Shown here: positions 10,679-22,848 of the stretch, piece after piece | Numbering within the stretch: the first letter of the stretch is position 1 | Layout of the letters: each line of letters starts with the position of its first letter | Origin: Salvator merianae | Lineage: Eukaryota > Chordata > Lepidosauria > Squamata > Teiidae | Direction of reading: 5' to 3' | Length of the DNA stretch: 64,000 nucleotides | Assembly: GCA_003586115.2 (NCBI GenBank) | Contig: QVOM02000073.1 | Location: 48,931,650-48,995,649, forward strand | Made by a program: the position numbers and the translations under genes | The notes under the pieces: generated by a model | Databases searched by the model: none | What the model was told of the DNA's origin: nothing | The model's input: only the letters and a program-made list of their open reading frames with translations

Positions 10679-12502
10679 CTTTAGTACAGCTTTAGTAGAG
10701 CAGTAGGAATCAAAAGTGTGACTCATTTAACGGAGTCCTGTATGTCAGAAAACCTCTCAACGTATATATGAAGCTGCTTCTCCTGTAATAATAATCTGTG
10801 GCAGGATCCACACATGCTGTGGGTGGAAAGGACCATTCTTGGGCTAGAGTGCTTTGTCCAGCCCAGGAGTGGGAAGGATGGCTGTGTCGTCCAGGCCTGC
10901 TGCTAAAGTTTGCACGTGAGAACATTTTGCCAGGCTCTGGAAATGGCCCCAGATGTTGTCCATTTTTGGAGCCTGGTGAAATGTTTCCAGACTCCAGCAC
11001 AGGACATAGGGTGGTTTTGCACAGAGATGGCAGGAGCAAATCTGGCTCGTGCTATTGTTGCAGAGCAGGTTTTCCCATTCTGGAAATAGAGTGCTCCAGT
11101 GAACAGATTCCATCCATATGAGATGGCTGGGCACTGGTACATGCAGTCACTCCAGGTCCTATTTTGCCGCTACACGATGGGCATCCTTCTGGCATGGTCC
11201 AAGGAGACCATGTGGATCTTGCCTATGGCTCTCGTATTCTCTGGGCCTTTTAAACATATCCAGCCACAATTAAGAGCTTTGGAATTTACATCCGGAATCT
11301 GTGGCCCTTCAGATACTATTGGACTAGAAATGTTATCAGCATTAACCTATAAGATCAAGAACATTTGGAGGAAGACAGAAGTTCACTGGCCCCATTTAAC
11401 AGTATTGGAGTTTTATTTCTCTTGGTCCTATCCCATCCTTTCAGTTATTATATATTATATATCTATCCTTCCTGTGTATCTGAAAAGAGTGTTATTTCCA
11501 TAAAAACATGAAAACAACACACTTTTTGAAGGTCAGTGTAAAATCTGATATTCAGTAATGAGTTAAAATATGTAGTTGTCTTGGATGAAGCCTACATAAT
11601 TAAGAGCTGGAACAAATATTTGGAAATGAAGCCTACACTTAAATATTTCACATTTTGAAATGGAACAATGGGTCAGCCTGAAGTGGTAAGCAAAAGAAGG
11701 GATCTTGAACTTTTGGATTTGTTTCAGAAAGATCAGTGTTGTGGTTGTATAGCTCTATTCTTGTAAAGAGAAGGGGAAAAGGCCATTGTTTGAAGGATAT
11801 GCTGGTAAGGGAGGGAGTATTAACATATGTTATAAACAATTTTTAGTCAAATTCTAACATAGGATGATATTACTTCCCTTTTAAAATGTTCTTTGGCTAG
11901 AGGCAGAAAATAAATAAATCTATCCTACTTCTAAATGTTTTGAGTCAACAGAAGGCTATTTTGGGTCTCAGTGGAGAAAGTGACCATGGGTAATAATGAA
12001 TGGAAGGAATAAGTGAGGAATCTTAACACTCCATCAGTAAATCATTTCTTAACACTGGTGACAGGAAATGCTGCAGATTAAAATGATCAACAACAAAAAG
12101 CATTGTTTACTATTTGTTACCAACATTTACATTTTCCTTAATACTTGATTTAAACTCTAAACAGTCTTTTTCCTACCACTTCATCTGTTAAAAACTTTTA
12201 CTTGTATCTTAGGAGTAGGGTTGCCGCCTTTTAATGAGAATGCACAATAGACATGTTGCAGCAGAAGAACCTTTCTATTGGATGGGGAAAACAAAACAAA
12301 AAACACAGTAACTGATTGCAGTCTACTGTTCAATGCATAAAACCTCTGTTTATAAAGCAAATCAAAATTCTGACTAGGAACGTTTCGTTTAGGCAACTAT
12401 CCTGGTTGGATCAGTGTCCAGTGAGTAAATGTATTATGAATCAGGCTCCAAACAGCAAATAAATAAAAGCATGGCAGGTAAACTTCAAAATCTGAAACCA
12501 AA
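10679..12502. other. Non-coding, mostly unassigned
   Basis: The left part (10800-11260) is moderately GC-rich and could be an old repeat; I could not place its ends. The rest is AT-rich intergenic sequence without recognised features. Confidence 0.45.
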
Positions 12503-13024
12503 GGGCCTTTTTGCACTTACCTTGCTGTGATCCCAGCCCAATGGGTCTGGAACACGAGAGGTCCTTTGGTCTGGATCACTGAGCAAGGCTCAGTCTGAAA
12601 TAGCATTTCTGCACAGCAATGCTGTTGCTGCCCAGCTCACACGAGCTTTGAGGCCAGCCTCCAGAGGTTCTGATGGCTAGGAATGTAAGTTCCTAGCCTT
12701 GAGATCCCAGGGGGACCCATTTTGGCAGTGCGCTTTGATGCACTGCTGAAATGCGTCCTCCAGTAGTCCAGAAAAGGGAGGCCTTCTGTACGCCTTACAG
12801 ATCCGGACTGGCCTGAGCTGGTATGCCAGTGGTCCTGTTTAGTCAGATTCACTGGTAATCCAGATCAGGAGCCTCCTGATATGTATAATGCTCTGTCCTG
12901 TGCAGAGGGAGCATTCTAGCAGTGGGCAGGCCTCTCTAGTCCACACCAGCATGTGGACAGAAGAGGCCCTGAAAAGGACTATGAGGAATTGTAATCTTAA
13001 TTACAGATAAGTGCAGAAAGGCCC
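12503..13024. mobile_element. TIR element of the GGCCC clan, about 522 bp
   Basis: Left end gggcctttttgcacttacct and right end agataagtgcagaaaggccc pair as inverted repeats; each differs by one or two bases from the GGCCCTTTCTGCACTT end of the 180-bp MITE. Flanking triplets aaa/aag are one mismatch from a duplication. A related left end is seen at 34794. No coding capacity. Confidence 0.72.
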
Positions 13025-13212
13025 AAGCAACAGAGTTAAAGTTAGGGAAATGGAATATTGTGAAGAATTAATAGTGGTTTGACGTTGTCAAAGAAAAGCT
13101 AGCTTAAGCTGTTCAACAAATACGAGTAGAACAAGTACATGGTTCTTGATACTGGCTAGCTTAGTCATTAAGACCTTTGGAATGGAGATGTGCTGGCTGG
13201 ACCCTGTGCCTG

Positions 13213-13547
13213 GGGCCTTTTCCCACTTTCCACTTTAGAACAGGAAAGCCATTCACACTGTGAGGGCCTGGAACATACCAGCAGCAGGCTACCAACGTTT
13301 GCCATGCAAATGCTGGCAGCCTGTGCCATGACAGTGGCCACGGAAACTTCTGGTTGCTGTCATGATGACTAGGAATGTGGTGCCCTGCACTGCCCTGCAT
13401 TTGAACCTGGAAGTTTTTGTACTCCACAGCAAGTACCAATCAGGAGCAGCTATAATGTGCTCCCAGTCCGCAGAGCCTCCGCGTGGTGCAGATGCACCTC
13501 AGTAGTGAGTGTTCCAAAGCTCACTAGTGTAAAGTGTGAACAGGCCC
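13213..13547. mobile_element. TIR element of the GGCCC clan, about 335 bp
   Basis: Left end ggggccttttcccactttcc and right end gtaaagtgtgaacaggccc are inverted repeats. The interior (gaggcctggaacat-like, atgacagtggccacggaaac, gctcactagtgtaaagtg) is shared with the longer relative at 34309-34772, so the two belong to one subfamily. No clear 3-bp duplication here. Confidence 0.7.
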
Positions 13548-15213
13548 GTTTTCCAGGTTTACTCCTGAACTGACCTTAAATTCTAGGTTCAGTTCAGAAG
13601 TAAGCTCAAACATGGTGGGTCTGTTCCTTGGCTGAGCAAATAGGTTCATAAAATGACTGCCACAAGCCTTTGTGGACACCCGGTAGCCCTTTATGCAGAC
13701 ACAAGTGGAACGTGAGGTGCTGGGAGCTGTAAGAAGGCCCTTAGTGGTGAGGGAGAGCCATGAAATGATAGGAGCATGAGAAAGCCTCTACTATAGTTCC
13801 TCTCGACAGACCACACTACTGATATGCTTAAGGAAGGCTATGAATACAATTGGTCAAATAGGAGTCTTCCCCAGAAGCAGACTTGCACATGTCCATAGTG
13901 TGGTCTGCTAGGAGGACCTTTAGTCCAGTCCCAGAAAGACAGGACAGAAGGCCAGGTCAGGCCATGGGTGTGGTGTTTCAGAACCAACAGGCAGCCGGCA
14001 GGTAGGTGCAGGCCAAAGTGGGAAGACAACAACATGAGGGGAGGAGGGAGGAGGCAGTGGCGTAGGAGGAGAAGTGAGGGGTTGGCGGTTAGTTTGATTT
14101 GGCATGTGGTCTGGTTCTAATAATGGTGAGGTTTACTTTGATACAAACTGAATCTGCTAGATCAGTCAGCTTCAGCTACTGTGTGGAGAAGCTTCCTGAC
14201 AGATTACGAGCAGCAAGCTGTTTACAGTAAGCAAAGCAGTTAGGGTGCCTCCAGACAGTGAGAGGAAGCTGGGAGATTTTGTCTAGATCCTGCAATTGCC
14301 TCTTACCACCCAACCAGGCAGCAGGAGGCAATCCTGGGCTCTTACTCTGTCTGCCTGTTGCTGACGGGATCACTGCTCCGATGCTGAGTTTTCCATAACA
14401 GTGATACCTCGCCTCCATCTGCCAGCTCCTTGCATTATTGTTATTCTTCCAACAAAATACCGGATGTTAGCAAGCAAGGGAAAAACCAAAGGGGAAGTGG
14501 CCACGTTGTTATCAGTATTATGAGAAATCCAGCATCGTTACTAGACTTCTTGTAATTCTGTAATTCCAGGATATCGCTGGGATATAGTCCTCCACTCTGG
14601 AAGGCCTAGGCCAAGGCAAAACAAAGTGACTAGTATTTGGAAGAACCGTGCAACCAGGCAGCAGTGCTGCTCAGGCCAGCTGGTAGGTGAGGTCTGAGCA
14701 CAAGCGGGGGGGGGGGAGGGGGAAGACCACGGCATGAAGGAAGAAGAAGAGGATTGAGCCAAATGAATTGTTCACATTGACTCCCAAGTTTAACTCGCAG
14801 TCAGACCAAACCTCCAAATTAAGCAGAGTTCACTTGAGCCTTCCAAACCTTGGATGTTTGTAATGAAACAAGTTCATACGAACCCAGTTCAGCACATCCC
14901 TAATATTTATCTGCCCTTTAAGTTGACAATCGCACTGAATCAAGTGGTAGAACTAACGAGGGGAGTGGCAGGGGGGGAGAAATCCAGTCAAAGCCCTGTA
15001 TTTCCCTGATCCCCCTGTTCTGCTCCATGCCCCTAATCAGGGTTACCACCAAAAACAACAACTGTTGGTGAGAAAGAAGCACATCTCTGCTGGGGCTGGG
15101 ATGGAGCAGGTTAGTCCTGCTGATGAGTTGGGTAAGGCATCCAAACCTCACTTGTCCTAGCCTAGCATTCTTAATTCAGGAAAATGTTTTGCCAACATTA
15201 CAAGAATGGTTTG
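13548..15213. other. Non-coding with purine/G-rich tracts
   Basis: Holds a G run at about 14706-14715 and a single CAGTGGCGTAGG at 14055-14066 that resembles the left end of the hAT-like elements without a detectable right end. Nothing else is assigned. Confidence 0.45.
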
Positions 15214-15400
15214 GGAGCAGCTGTAGCTCAGTGGTAGAGCAAACTGCCTGGGCAGCATAGGGTTACCGGTTCAGTCCCCGGCTTCTCTCTGGAAGTAGGC
15301 AGTGACAAACTACTTCTGTATCTCTGCCCAGAAAACTGCACAGGGGTGCCCATGCAGTTGAACAGGAATTGGCCACAACTCAGTGGTACCGCAAAACAAA
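15214..15400 (+). mobile_element. tRNA-derived SINE with Bov-B-like 3' part (Sauria-SINE type)
   Basis: A-box region tagctcagtggtagagc and B-box region ggttcagtccc form a split pol III promoter. The body runs cttctctctggaagtaggc, acaaactacttctgtatctc and gaaaactgcacaggggtgcc, and the end ggccacaactcagtggtacc resembles the 3' tail of the Bov-B LINE at 51420. This fits SINEs mobilised by Bov-B. Confidence 0.85.
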
Positions 15401-16236
15401 CGAGAACAGTTTATTATTGCCTTTTCCCAGGATCCTCTCCCTCCCTGTCCTAACTTTCCTGTCTAACCTAAAGCTCTGGAGCTTGCCTGCTCACCCAAAT
15501 TCCAGACAGGTCCATTTCTGAGATCAGCCAGATGCATTCTTAGTTACCCACACGTTATTTTGGTATTTGATATTGCCTTAGCATGAAAGCTGTTTTTGTT
15601 TTAATTTATTTTAAAATACCACAAAAGACTATCCAATCACAAAAGAACAACATTTTGGCAGTGAACTGATGTAATAATATTTTTTGTTGGATCTATTTGA
15701 CCTTAATAAACTCTTTCTCTTTTCATTTATTAGTCCCATGAAATTTCCCTACTTTGTTAGTGGCTTTTGCGTTCTGCTTGTTGCAAGGTAATTTATGATA
15801 CCTTTCTAGATAACGATCATTTCAATATTGCTGTGCTTCCTAATTCTTGCAATTCTTTTTTTAGAATTATGATTAAATTTGAAGAGGCAAAAGTGAACAA
15901 TACCTGTGCAAGCCTTTAGCAAGGTAGGAAATAAGCACCAGAAAAGCAGGTAAAAATATTGTGATTCTTTTAGAAACTCATCTTTAGTTAATGATTGAAA
16001 ATTGCATAAAGCCACATAAAGGATACACTTTGTGTTAGAAAACATCTGGCAATTCCAATTGTGTCTTCATTATGCAATGGCTATTTCCCTTTCCTTTCTC
16101 TTGTAGATAAGCAAACACAAGCAAGCGGATGGTCTTACTGAATTACAAAGAAAATAAAACATTGGAAGCTTCACCTGTTACTTATTTTTAAAACTGTTAA
16201 ATTGCGTCACTTTGCACTTTGGATCATCATCAATCC
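15401..16236. other. AT-rich non-coding sequence
   Basis: No exon, RNA gene or repeat recognised. Confidence 0.5.
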
Positions 16237-16405
16237 TTATTCATTTATTTATGCCACCTTTCTGCCTAGAAAAATTCTCAAGTGTGGCTCACAATATGTA
16301 ACCTTAGACTAGTCCCTGGCCTTGTAGGCTTACAGTCTAAAAAAGATATAAACCATGAGGAAAAGGGGATTGGGCAGGGACCGGGAAGCTTAATAGAACT
16401 GGAAG
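16237..16405 (-). mobile_element. LINE 3'-end fragment, reverse orientation
   Basis: Reads catttatttatgccacctttctgcc followed by a gtggctcacaatat-like stretch, the reverse complement of the common LINE tail with an AATAAAT-type end. Same type as 55525-55745. Confidence 0.5.
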
Positions 16406-16551
16406 AGCAGGGAGGGACTTGTGGAAGAAGTCTCTTTGCAGGGCTGACGTTTGAGTTGCCCTGCAGTGCTTCTTCCCCTCTGTCCCGCTTCTCCAGTTAG
16501 CTGGGACGGCTGCCAGTTGGGGACAGTTAAGGGGAGGGACTTGCTAGAATA

Positions 16552-16799
16552 AGGCTGTGCTCACATGCAGAATTTAAAACAAAACAAAACAAAACGCATC
16601 TCTGAAGTGCCTCAGAGACAACTTGGAGAAGGTTCTTGAATGGGATTGTTCACATGCCAACCTGCCCCTCCCCCCTTTCATGGCTAGAAAAGGTTGATTA
16701 GAAATGAGATGAGAACACAAGGGCCACATATTACTGTTTCTGAGGCACTTCTGAGCTGTTTATTGTTCCTGCCGTTGTTGTACAGCGTCAACACAGCCT
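16552..16799. mobile_element. Short TIR element inserted in the tandem repeat
   Basis: Ends AGGCTGTGCTCAC and (reverse complement) AGGCTGTGTTGAC match 11 of 13. The element interrupts the tandem-repeat unit exactly between gacttgctagaata and agtctctttgc, which proves insertion. Taken as 16552-16799 it is flanked by TA on both sides, as for Tc1/mariner-type elements. The ends also loosely resemble the GGCCTGTTCAC ends of the main clan, so the class is open. Confidence 0.68.
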
Positions 16800-17117
16800 T
16801 AGTCTCTTTGCAGGGCTGACAGAGTGGCCCTCCTTCCCCTCTGTCTTGCTTCTCTAGTAGTTGAGATGCAGGCAGCTATTTGAAGGGGAGGGAGGGACTT
16901 GCTGGAATAAGTTTTTTTCCAGGGCTGATGGTGTGGCTCTGCTTCCCCAGGTAGCTGGGGTGGCTGCCAGCTGGTGACCATCCATTGCTGGTTTATTTAA
17001 TCCATGGCAGATCAATGCTGGTAAATTATGAAAAAGAACTGCCCAGGACAGGGATTTGTGGAAGAAACTCCTAGGATATGGATGTATTTTTACGAGGTCC
17101 TCAGTGCAACTTGTGGC

Positions 17118-17166
17118 GCGCATATATATATGTATATGTATATATATATATATTTACATTTATATA
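17118..17166. repeat. TA-rich microsatellite
   Basis: Alternating TA/TG steps (atatatatatgtatatg…). The following cactctttaccctgaggtcc resembles a LINE/SINE 3' tail. Confidence 0.85.
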
Positions 17167-17560
17167 TCACTCTTTACCCTGAGGTCCCAGAGTGGTTTAC
17201 ACAACAAAAACATATTTCAAATAAATTGTTTAGAGATTCTAGGATCAGGCAGGGTCCTGCCTATGTGCTGCCAATGTTCCTGCAGCATCTGTGCTGAAAC
17301 TGGCATGGGGAGGACGAAGACCCCATTGTTTTGGGCTCCTATTGTGGCTCAGCTAGAATTCTACTTTTCTTCTACTTCTGGCTGTATGCCACCCTCCTCA
17401 GGCATGGCTGCCAGTAGACTCGTGTCCGCTGCCAGAGTCACTGCCACTGCTCGGGGGGGGGGATGAGTGACCCTGCTTCCCCTTTGCCCAGCTTCTGCAA
17501 GTAGTTGCAACGGCCGCCTCCTTCTGACAGTTGCGGGGGAGGGACTTGATGAAATCCCCA

Positions 17561-20500
17561 TACTATTGAAGTATCTGTCAGGCTAAGAAATGGATGGTTT
17601 TAGTGCAGCAAAGAAAATAATTAGTGGTTATTCTTTGCATGGTGTATAATCAGTATCAACACACTTATTGCTTCTAAATTAGGCCATGATTTGTGCCTGG
17701 TTATACTTCTATTCAACATTTAAAATTATTGCAAACTGTTGTAAAGGACATAGGGCAGTGCTGGGCATTGTGACCCATAAAGGGAGGCAAGAATAGAGAT
17801 GAACACAACTGATTTGGGGCTGTATGGGAATGATATAGACTATATTAAAGTTCATCCACCTGTTGCACTAGAGGCATTTTGAATTATGCCCATGCTCGCT
17901 GGGACTGATGGGAGTTGCAGTCCAAAATATGTGGAGAGTACCAAGATGGAGAATACTCAGCCACAATAAATCTGGAATGGATTAAAAGGAGCAAATCATG
18001 GAATTCTTCAAGACAGAACAAAGTATGTGAATACATTATTTGTTCACATTGTAAATTAATGATGGTTTGTATTATGTTTGAGCTCCAGAGCCCTGTTTTT
18101 TTAAAATGTTGCTTATATATATGATTTGCATACAGCATGTTCTATTTGTGTATGGTTATTTTGGAAAAAAATAGTTTTGCACATTGCCTTGGTTTTATAT
18201 TAAAAAGTAATTAAGAAATAAATTAACTACAGAAATAAAAACAAAACAAACTGTTAAGAACAGATAGTCTAATTCAACTGTAATTGTTTTCAGCCAAAAG
18301 GTACATATAAACATATGGCAGAGAATTTTACACTCGTTTGCCTGAAATTTAGTACCATTGATATAGAAGAATTATGCTGAGTTTCCATGTCATAAACTAA
18401 GTTTTATTTCTCCAATGAGCAAGTGAACACTGAATTTCATCTTTTTCATTCAAATATCATACCATGAAAAAAAATGGTAATTTATATTAGAATATCTAGC
18501 AGTTTAATAAAACAGTGTGTGTTACTTTATGGAAGTCAGTCTGCATAGTCACCAAGAGTTGACAATGACTGAATGATACTGAACAGGCAAGTGTTTATAG
18601 GCAGAACTGGAGAATCTTTTGCCCACCAAATTTCACTGAACTTTGGATCCTTCCATCCATGCCTGGCTGGAGCTAATCGTATGTGGAATCTGACTATGTA
18701 TGGAGGTCCAAATTCACTTTTCATGCCTCAGGAATACTAGAGCAATGTGTGTGAACTCCTGCAAAGACAGCCCTCTAAGAACTATCCAAATCAAGAATTC
18801 CTTAGTCTTTGCAGTATTGTCACATACATACTTCTGTCATGTTCTACATATTAGCAATTGCTTTATTATTAGGCGACGACCCATTTTCATGTCCTTGTAA
18901 CACAGTTCTTTCCCATTGGATATATTTTGTGTCTCGGGTTCAAACCCAATATAATTATAATCCACCAGAGGCATTCTGTTTTTATCCTCTAGAAGCCTCT
19001 GGCCACCATTGACAGGTTGGGTGGCGCGGTCTTGTTCATTCCTTTCCTCCTGTGACAGGATTCTTTGATTTCAAAACTGTTGCTGATGCCCCCCAGGAGT
19101 AAAAGACATTGCTCATGATCACAAATAAATTGTAGACTATTAGAAACAAGTAGTCCAAGTACAACGGACAATCTGACTAAATCTTTGGTATTAGCAAGGG
19201 TGAAAAACAGAGTGAAATGTAGATTAATTCAGTCGTTCCTTTACACAGTATAGTGCATATAAGGGCAGCAGCTAAATCCTCCTTCTCATAATTGTTCACC
19301 CTCTGATGACCTAATGAAAATCACAGACCTTTGGCATTTTGTTCCTTATTTAACAGAGAATTTGTGTTTATGAATGGGACCTATAGATTAAAATGAATAT
19401 TTCTAGGACATCTATTGCTTGATTTATCAAACTAGATTAAGTATTCCTTTTCTCTTCTATAAAAGTTTATGTGGGGATAGAAAGTGAGGAAATGTGCTGT
19501 TTCCTTCTTTTACTTGGTGCCCTTCAAATGCTTTTGATTACAGCTCCCAGTAATTGTGTGTGTGTGCGTGTTGGGGAGGGAAGTACCAAGTTTATGAAGG
19601 AAGATGAGAATGCGGAGCCAAAAATGAAACAAATTGACCTATCAGCTTGCCAAAGTATTTGTGTATGATATCTTCAATAGCATTATTGGTTCTAAAATGC
19701 AGTGGCAATTGATTTAGCATAAATAGATAATAAATGAAAGCAACTTGATTTAAAGGATGCGACAGAGTCACCTGAAAAGAAACTGTCTTTGAAAATATTT
19801 ATACTCTCTAGCTGAAGAAATGTACAACGGCCAAAAGTATTAAAACAATACTGTTGGTGTTAAATATAAATGCAAGTTATTGCATACAGGTTGAATGATA
19901 TTTTGAAGGTGTCATTTATCTAAGTTCCATATGTTCTATGGAATATGCCTTGGTTATCATGTTTTGCATGATATTTGCTATAAGAGCAAGCTTTTTTCTT
20001 TTTTAAAGATGGTCTTTGGTAAGCTAAGGATACTTTTGCTAAAGTGATCATTCTTCTGATTCTTTTAGTACAGTTTCTGAGTGGTATCACCATAGCACGC
20101 ACTTACTACAGAGTATGTGGCATCTGAGATGAATTTACATACTCATATATACATAATCTGTACTCTGAGATAGAAAATGTCCTGCATTTGATTATCTTTA
20201 TCACCATCATCAAACTGATGTTCTCATTTTACACAGTAGGAAACAAGGTCAGAAACTTCCTTGGGGTGATCAGTTCTGGCTCAGGTGAATCTAGGCTGCA
20301 AGTGGTATGAATTGCAATCCAAGAGGCTACTTTTGTTTAGAGGTATGGAATAAAGAGAGGATTAATCTTCAATAAAAAGGCAGTTTAATGTTAAGAAAAT
20401 GTAACGGTCATCTCAACAGAATGACTGTGTCTGAACATTCCATCAGCATAGGGTTTGCCCATTTATTGCACGAGCGAGTGCCCCCGGTATGTTTTTTAAA

Positions 20501-20579
20501 ATGCTGGCAAATTTTGAGAGTCACTTTGATCAGCGGCTTCTGGGAAAGTCCTGTTTCTGAAAACGGACGGCATTCCTAT
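17561..20579. other. Upstream non-coding flank of the CpG island
   Basis: Mostly AT-rich. Small items: a common reptile repeat word actgatgggagttgcagtcc at 17906-17925, and a possible SINE/Bov-B tail at about 18537-18590 (gtcaccaagagttgacaatg). No exon of another gene was recognised. Confidence 0.5.
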
Positions 20580-21630
20580 TAGGCACTTCTGACGTGGACG
20601 ACTCTGCAGAAGGGGAATACAGAATGAAGGGTGGTGGCGCTGGTTTTAGGATGGCGGGCGGGCGGGCGGGCGGTCGACGGCGACACCCGTGGCCTTGAGC
20701 GACAGAGAGAGCCGATCAGGTAGCGCCAGCCGCTCCTTCCGTCGCTGAATAATAACTGTTCTTCTGTGCGAACGAAGTAGTAGGTGCTGCCGCCGCGGCC
20801 GCCTCGAGCAGGCAGGCAACGGTGGGTGTGGCCAGCTGGAGGTTGAAGGAGCTCAAGGCGCGGCGGCTGCTGCCACCACGGAAAACAGACAGGCAAGAGC
20901 AACAGCAACAAACAGCCTTCCAGCAACGGATTGGAGTCTGTATTGTTTGTGCATCACAAGGTCAAGTCGAGAACTCCAGGAGGGCGGACCTGGTTCCTCT
21001 TCTTCTTCCTGTATAAACTGTGCAAAGTTCGTTCCCGCTTTGCTTTCTGTATCTGGCTGGGGAAAGCAAGCTCAGGGATAGAAACGAACCGGCTTAATGG
21101 GACAAAATGTAAAAAAACAGAGGGGGGAGTTCAGCTCGCTTTCCCCCCCCCCCGGTCCTCAGTTTCTCTTCCCTCTTGGCATGGCGAGGAGCAAGTGCTT
21201 AACCGGCTTGCTCCCGGCAATGCGTGATCTGGATCGTGCTCCGAACGAAAAGCGAGCCATCAAAATCCACTCCCTTCTCCAAAGTGAGCTTTTCTCCCAT
21301 TCGGCCGCTCCCCCCCCCCCCCAATGCCGATCTTCTTATCCCAGCAGCAAGCAAATAACTTTGGGAAGCTCAGGATACCAATTCTGTGCCGATCTTGGTG
21401 TATATGCCCCGCCACTTTGTGCCCCCCCCCCGCCTCCAGCGCTCTTGCGCTTCTTCCAATTGCGATCGCCTTCGCCCCCAGCGCGCGCGGTTTTCGCTGC
21501 AGGGTCTCTCTCTCTTCCCGCGGAAGGCGGGTGCTTTTGAAAGAAACAGATCCCCCCTCCCAACCGTATACCTCGCCTGCTATTTGCAAGAAACACTCTT
21601 TTTGACGCAGGAAGAAATGGCAAATTTGAA

Positions 21631-21655
21631 GTACGTCATTAATATGGCGCCAAAA
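21631..21655 (+). promoter_or_regulatory. CRE-like, YY1-like and E2F-like motif cluster
   Basis: GTACGTCATT holds TGACGTA on the other strand (CRE-like); AATATGGCG fits the YY1 consensus AANATGGCG; GGCGCCAAAA reads TTTTGGCGCC in reverse, an E2F-like site. They lie within 25 bp inside a locally AT-rich dip of the CpG island. Binding is inferred from motif match only. Confidence 0.4.
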
Positions 21656-22299
21656 GATTTTGTTAAGTATAAGCTTATTTTTTGTAAGGTTGCAGCGGCA
21701 GCAGGCTAGAGTGTACGCTGCTTGTGCATAGCTCCGAAGAAGGTGAAGGCGGCGGCGGCAGCGCCGGGGGGGGGGCAAAGGCATTAGGGGGCAGTGAGTG
21801 CGCACGAGGAAAGGAAGCAAAGAAAGTGTTGCAGCCCTGTGATCTCTCTGGGTGCATCTGTGTGCCTGCACTGCTGCCGCCGCCGCCACGGTTGTGTGTG
21901 TGTGTGTGTGTTTGTGTGCGCGCGAGAGCGAGGCTGAAGATCATTGCGAAAGTGACCTGATCAGGCTTGTAAGAGGGAGGAAGGGAAAGAAAAAGGCGAT
22001 CGAGTCGGCGTGTGTGCGTTTGCAATCCGACCCTTTTCCAGCTGCCCAGGGCACGGGAGAAAAGAGATGGGGACTCAGCGGCGTATCGGAGGGAGCTGAA
22101 GCCGAGGGAGGGGTGGGTGAGCGGCAGGGGGAGGAGGGAGTCAACACACACATGCCGAGCAGCACCATCAGGGATGGGACCCACGTCGGCGGCGGCGGCG
22201 GCTGCACCTGGACCTGCTGCTGCTCGTCAGGCAGAAACAACAAGCAAGAAAAGAAGAAATTGAGGGAAGGGGGGCGGTGAGGGGAAGGGGAAGAAGACG

Positions 22300-22848
22300 G
22301 GAGAGTGAGATCGCCAGCATCTTCGTAATTCATTTACTCCTCTGGAGAACTGAAGTCCCTTTCTCGCCAGCAAGTGGGGGAAGAAGAAGGAGAAGAACAG
22401 GGCAAGCGCAGAATATCGGGCAGTTGCAAAGCGATCCGGGTGGGGGGAAACCCCTCAGGGTCTGGATTTTAAAAAAGAAACAGAAACACGCACGGAGGGC
22501 TTGCTGGATTTTGCACAGAGCGGCCATCTCAGCTGGAAGCAGTTCTTTGGGATTGGCTTTTTTTTTTTTTTTTTTTTTTGCTTGCTTTCCTTCTGTATTT
22601 TGTGTGTCTTTTTTTTTCTTCCATCCATGGAGTTACTTTGTATCTACTCTTAAAAGGAGGGTATCACCATCTTCGGGTCGTGCCAGGGGGCTGGTCGTCC
22701 CCTTCGCAATGGGGCCGGATTAATCTTTGCAAAGGGAGATTCCGTGAGCAGTTCCATTTCCGAAGCATCTCTCGCCCACCCCTCGCTTGCAACCCGGCGG
22801 GGGACGCTCCCAACTCTTGGAGGAGGAGGACGCGCTCTGCCAGCAAAG
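22300..22848 (+). other. JADE2: Candidate non-coding exon 1 of JADE2 (5' UTR), 5' end unknown
   Basis: The best donor-like site on the + strand of the CpG island is GCAAAG|GTAAAA at 22848/22849. If joined to the acceptor at 55138/55139, the spliced junction would read GCAAAG-ATGG, with A at -3 and G at +4, a good start context. Competing donors are 23532/23533 (CCAGG|GTAGGA), 24265-24267 (CCAAG|GTACTT) and 21967-21972. The left limit here is arbitrary. RNA evidence would settle it. Confidence 0.3.

Larger units (their letters stand above)
16406..17560 (+). repeat. Degenerate tandem repeat, unit about 120 bp, with insertions
   Basis: A unit with ggagggacttg, agtctctttgcagggctga, ttcccctctg, cttctccagt and agctgggacggctgccag occurs near 16406-16532, resumes at 16533-16551 and 16800-16885 across an insertion, and again at 16886-16985. 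A diverged unit ends at 17550 (gggagggacttgatgaaatc). A TA microsatellite and unrelated sequence separate the last unit. Confidence 0.75.

Noticed and set aside
10322..10706. 117- and 94-codon forward frames
   Set aside because: They coincide with the GC-rich hAT-like element bounded by an 8-bp duplication; composition explains the lack of stops.
11099..11503. 134-codon forward frame
   Set aside because: Long for a chance frame but no recognisable motif, no splice context, and no similarity I could name.
14055..14066. Third hAT-like element starting CAGTGGCGTAGG
   Set aside because: No matching right end or 8-bp duplication could be found nearby; left as a single motif match.
15214..15290. 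Functional tRNA gene
   Set aside because: A and B box words are present but the sequence does not fold into a cloverleaf I could support and continues into a SINE body.
21010..21020. TATA box (tgtataaac) in the CpG island
   Set aside because: A single match without any supporting start-site evidence; CpG-island promoters usually lack TATA.
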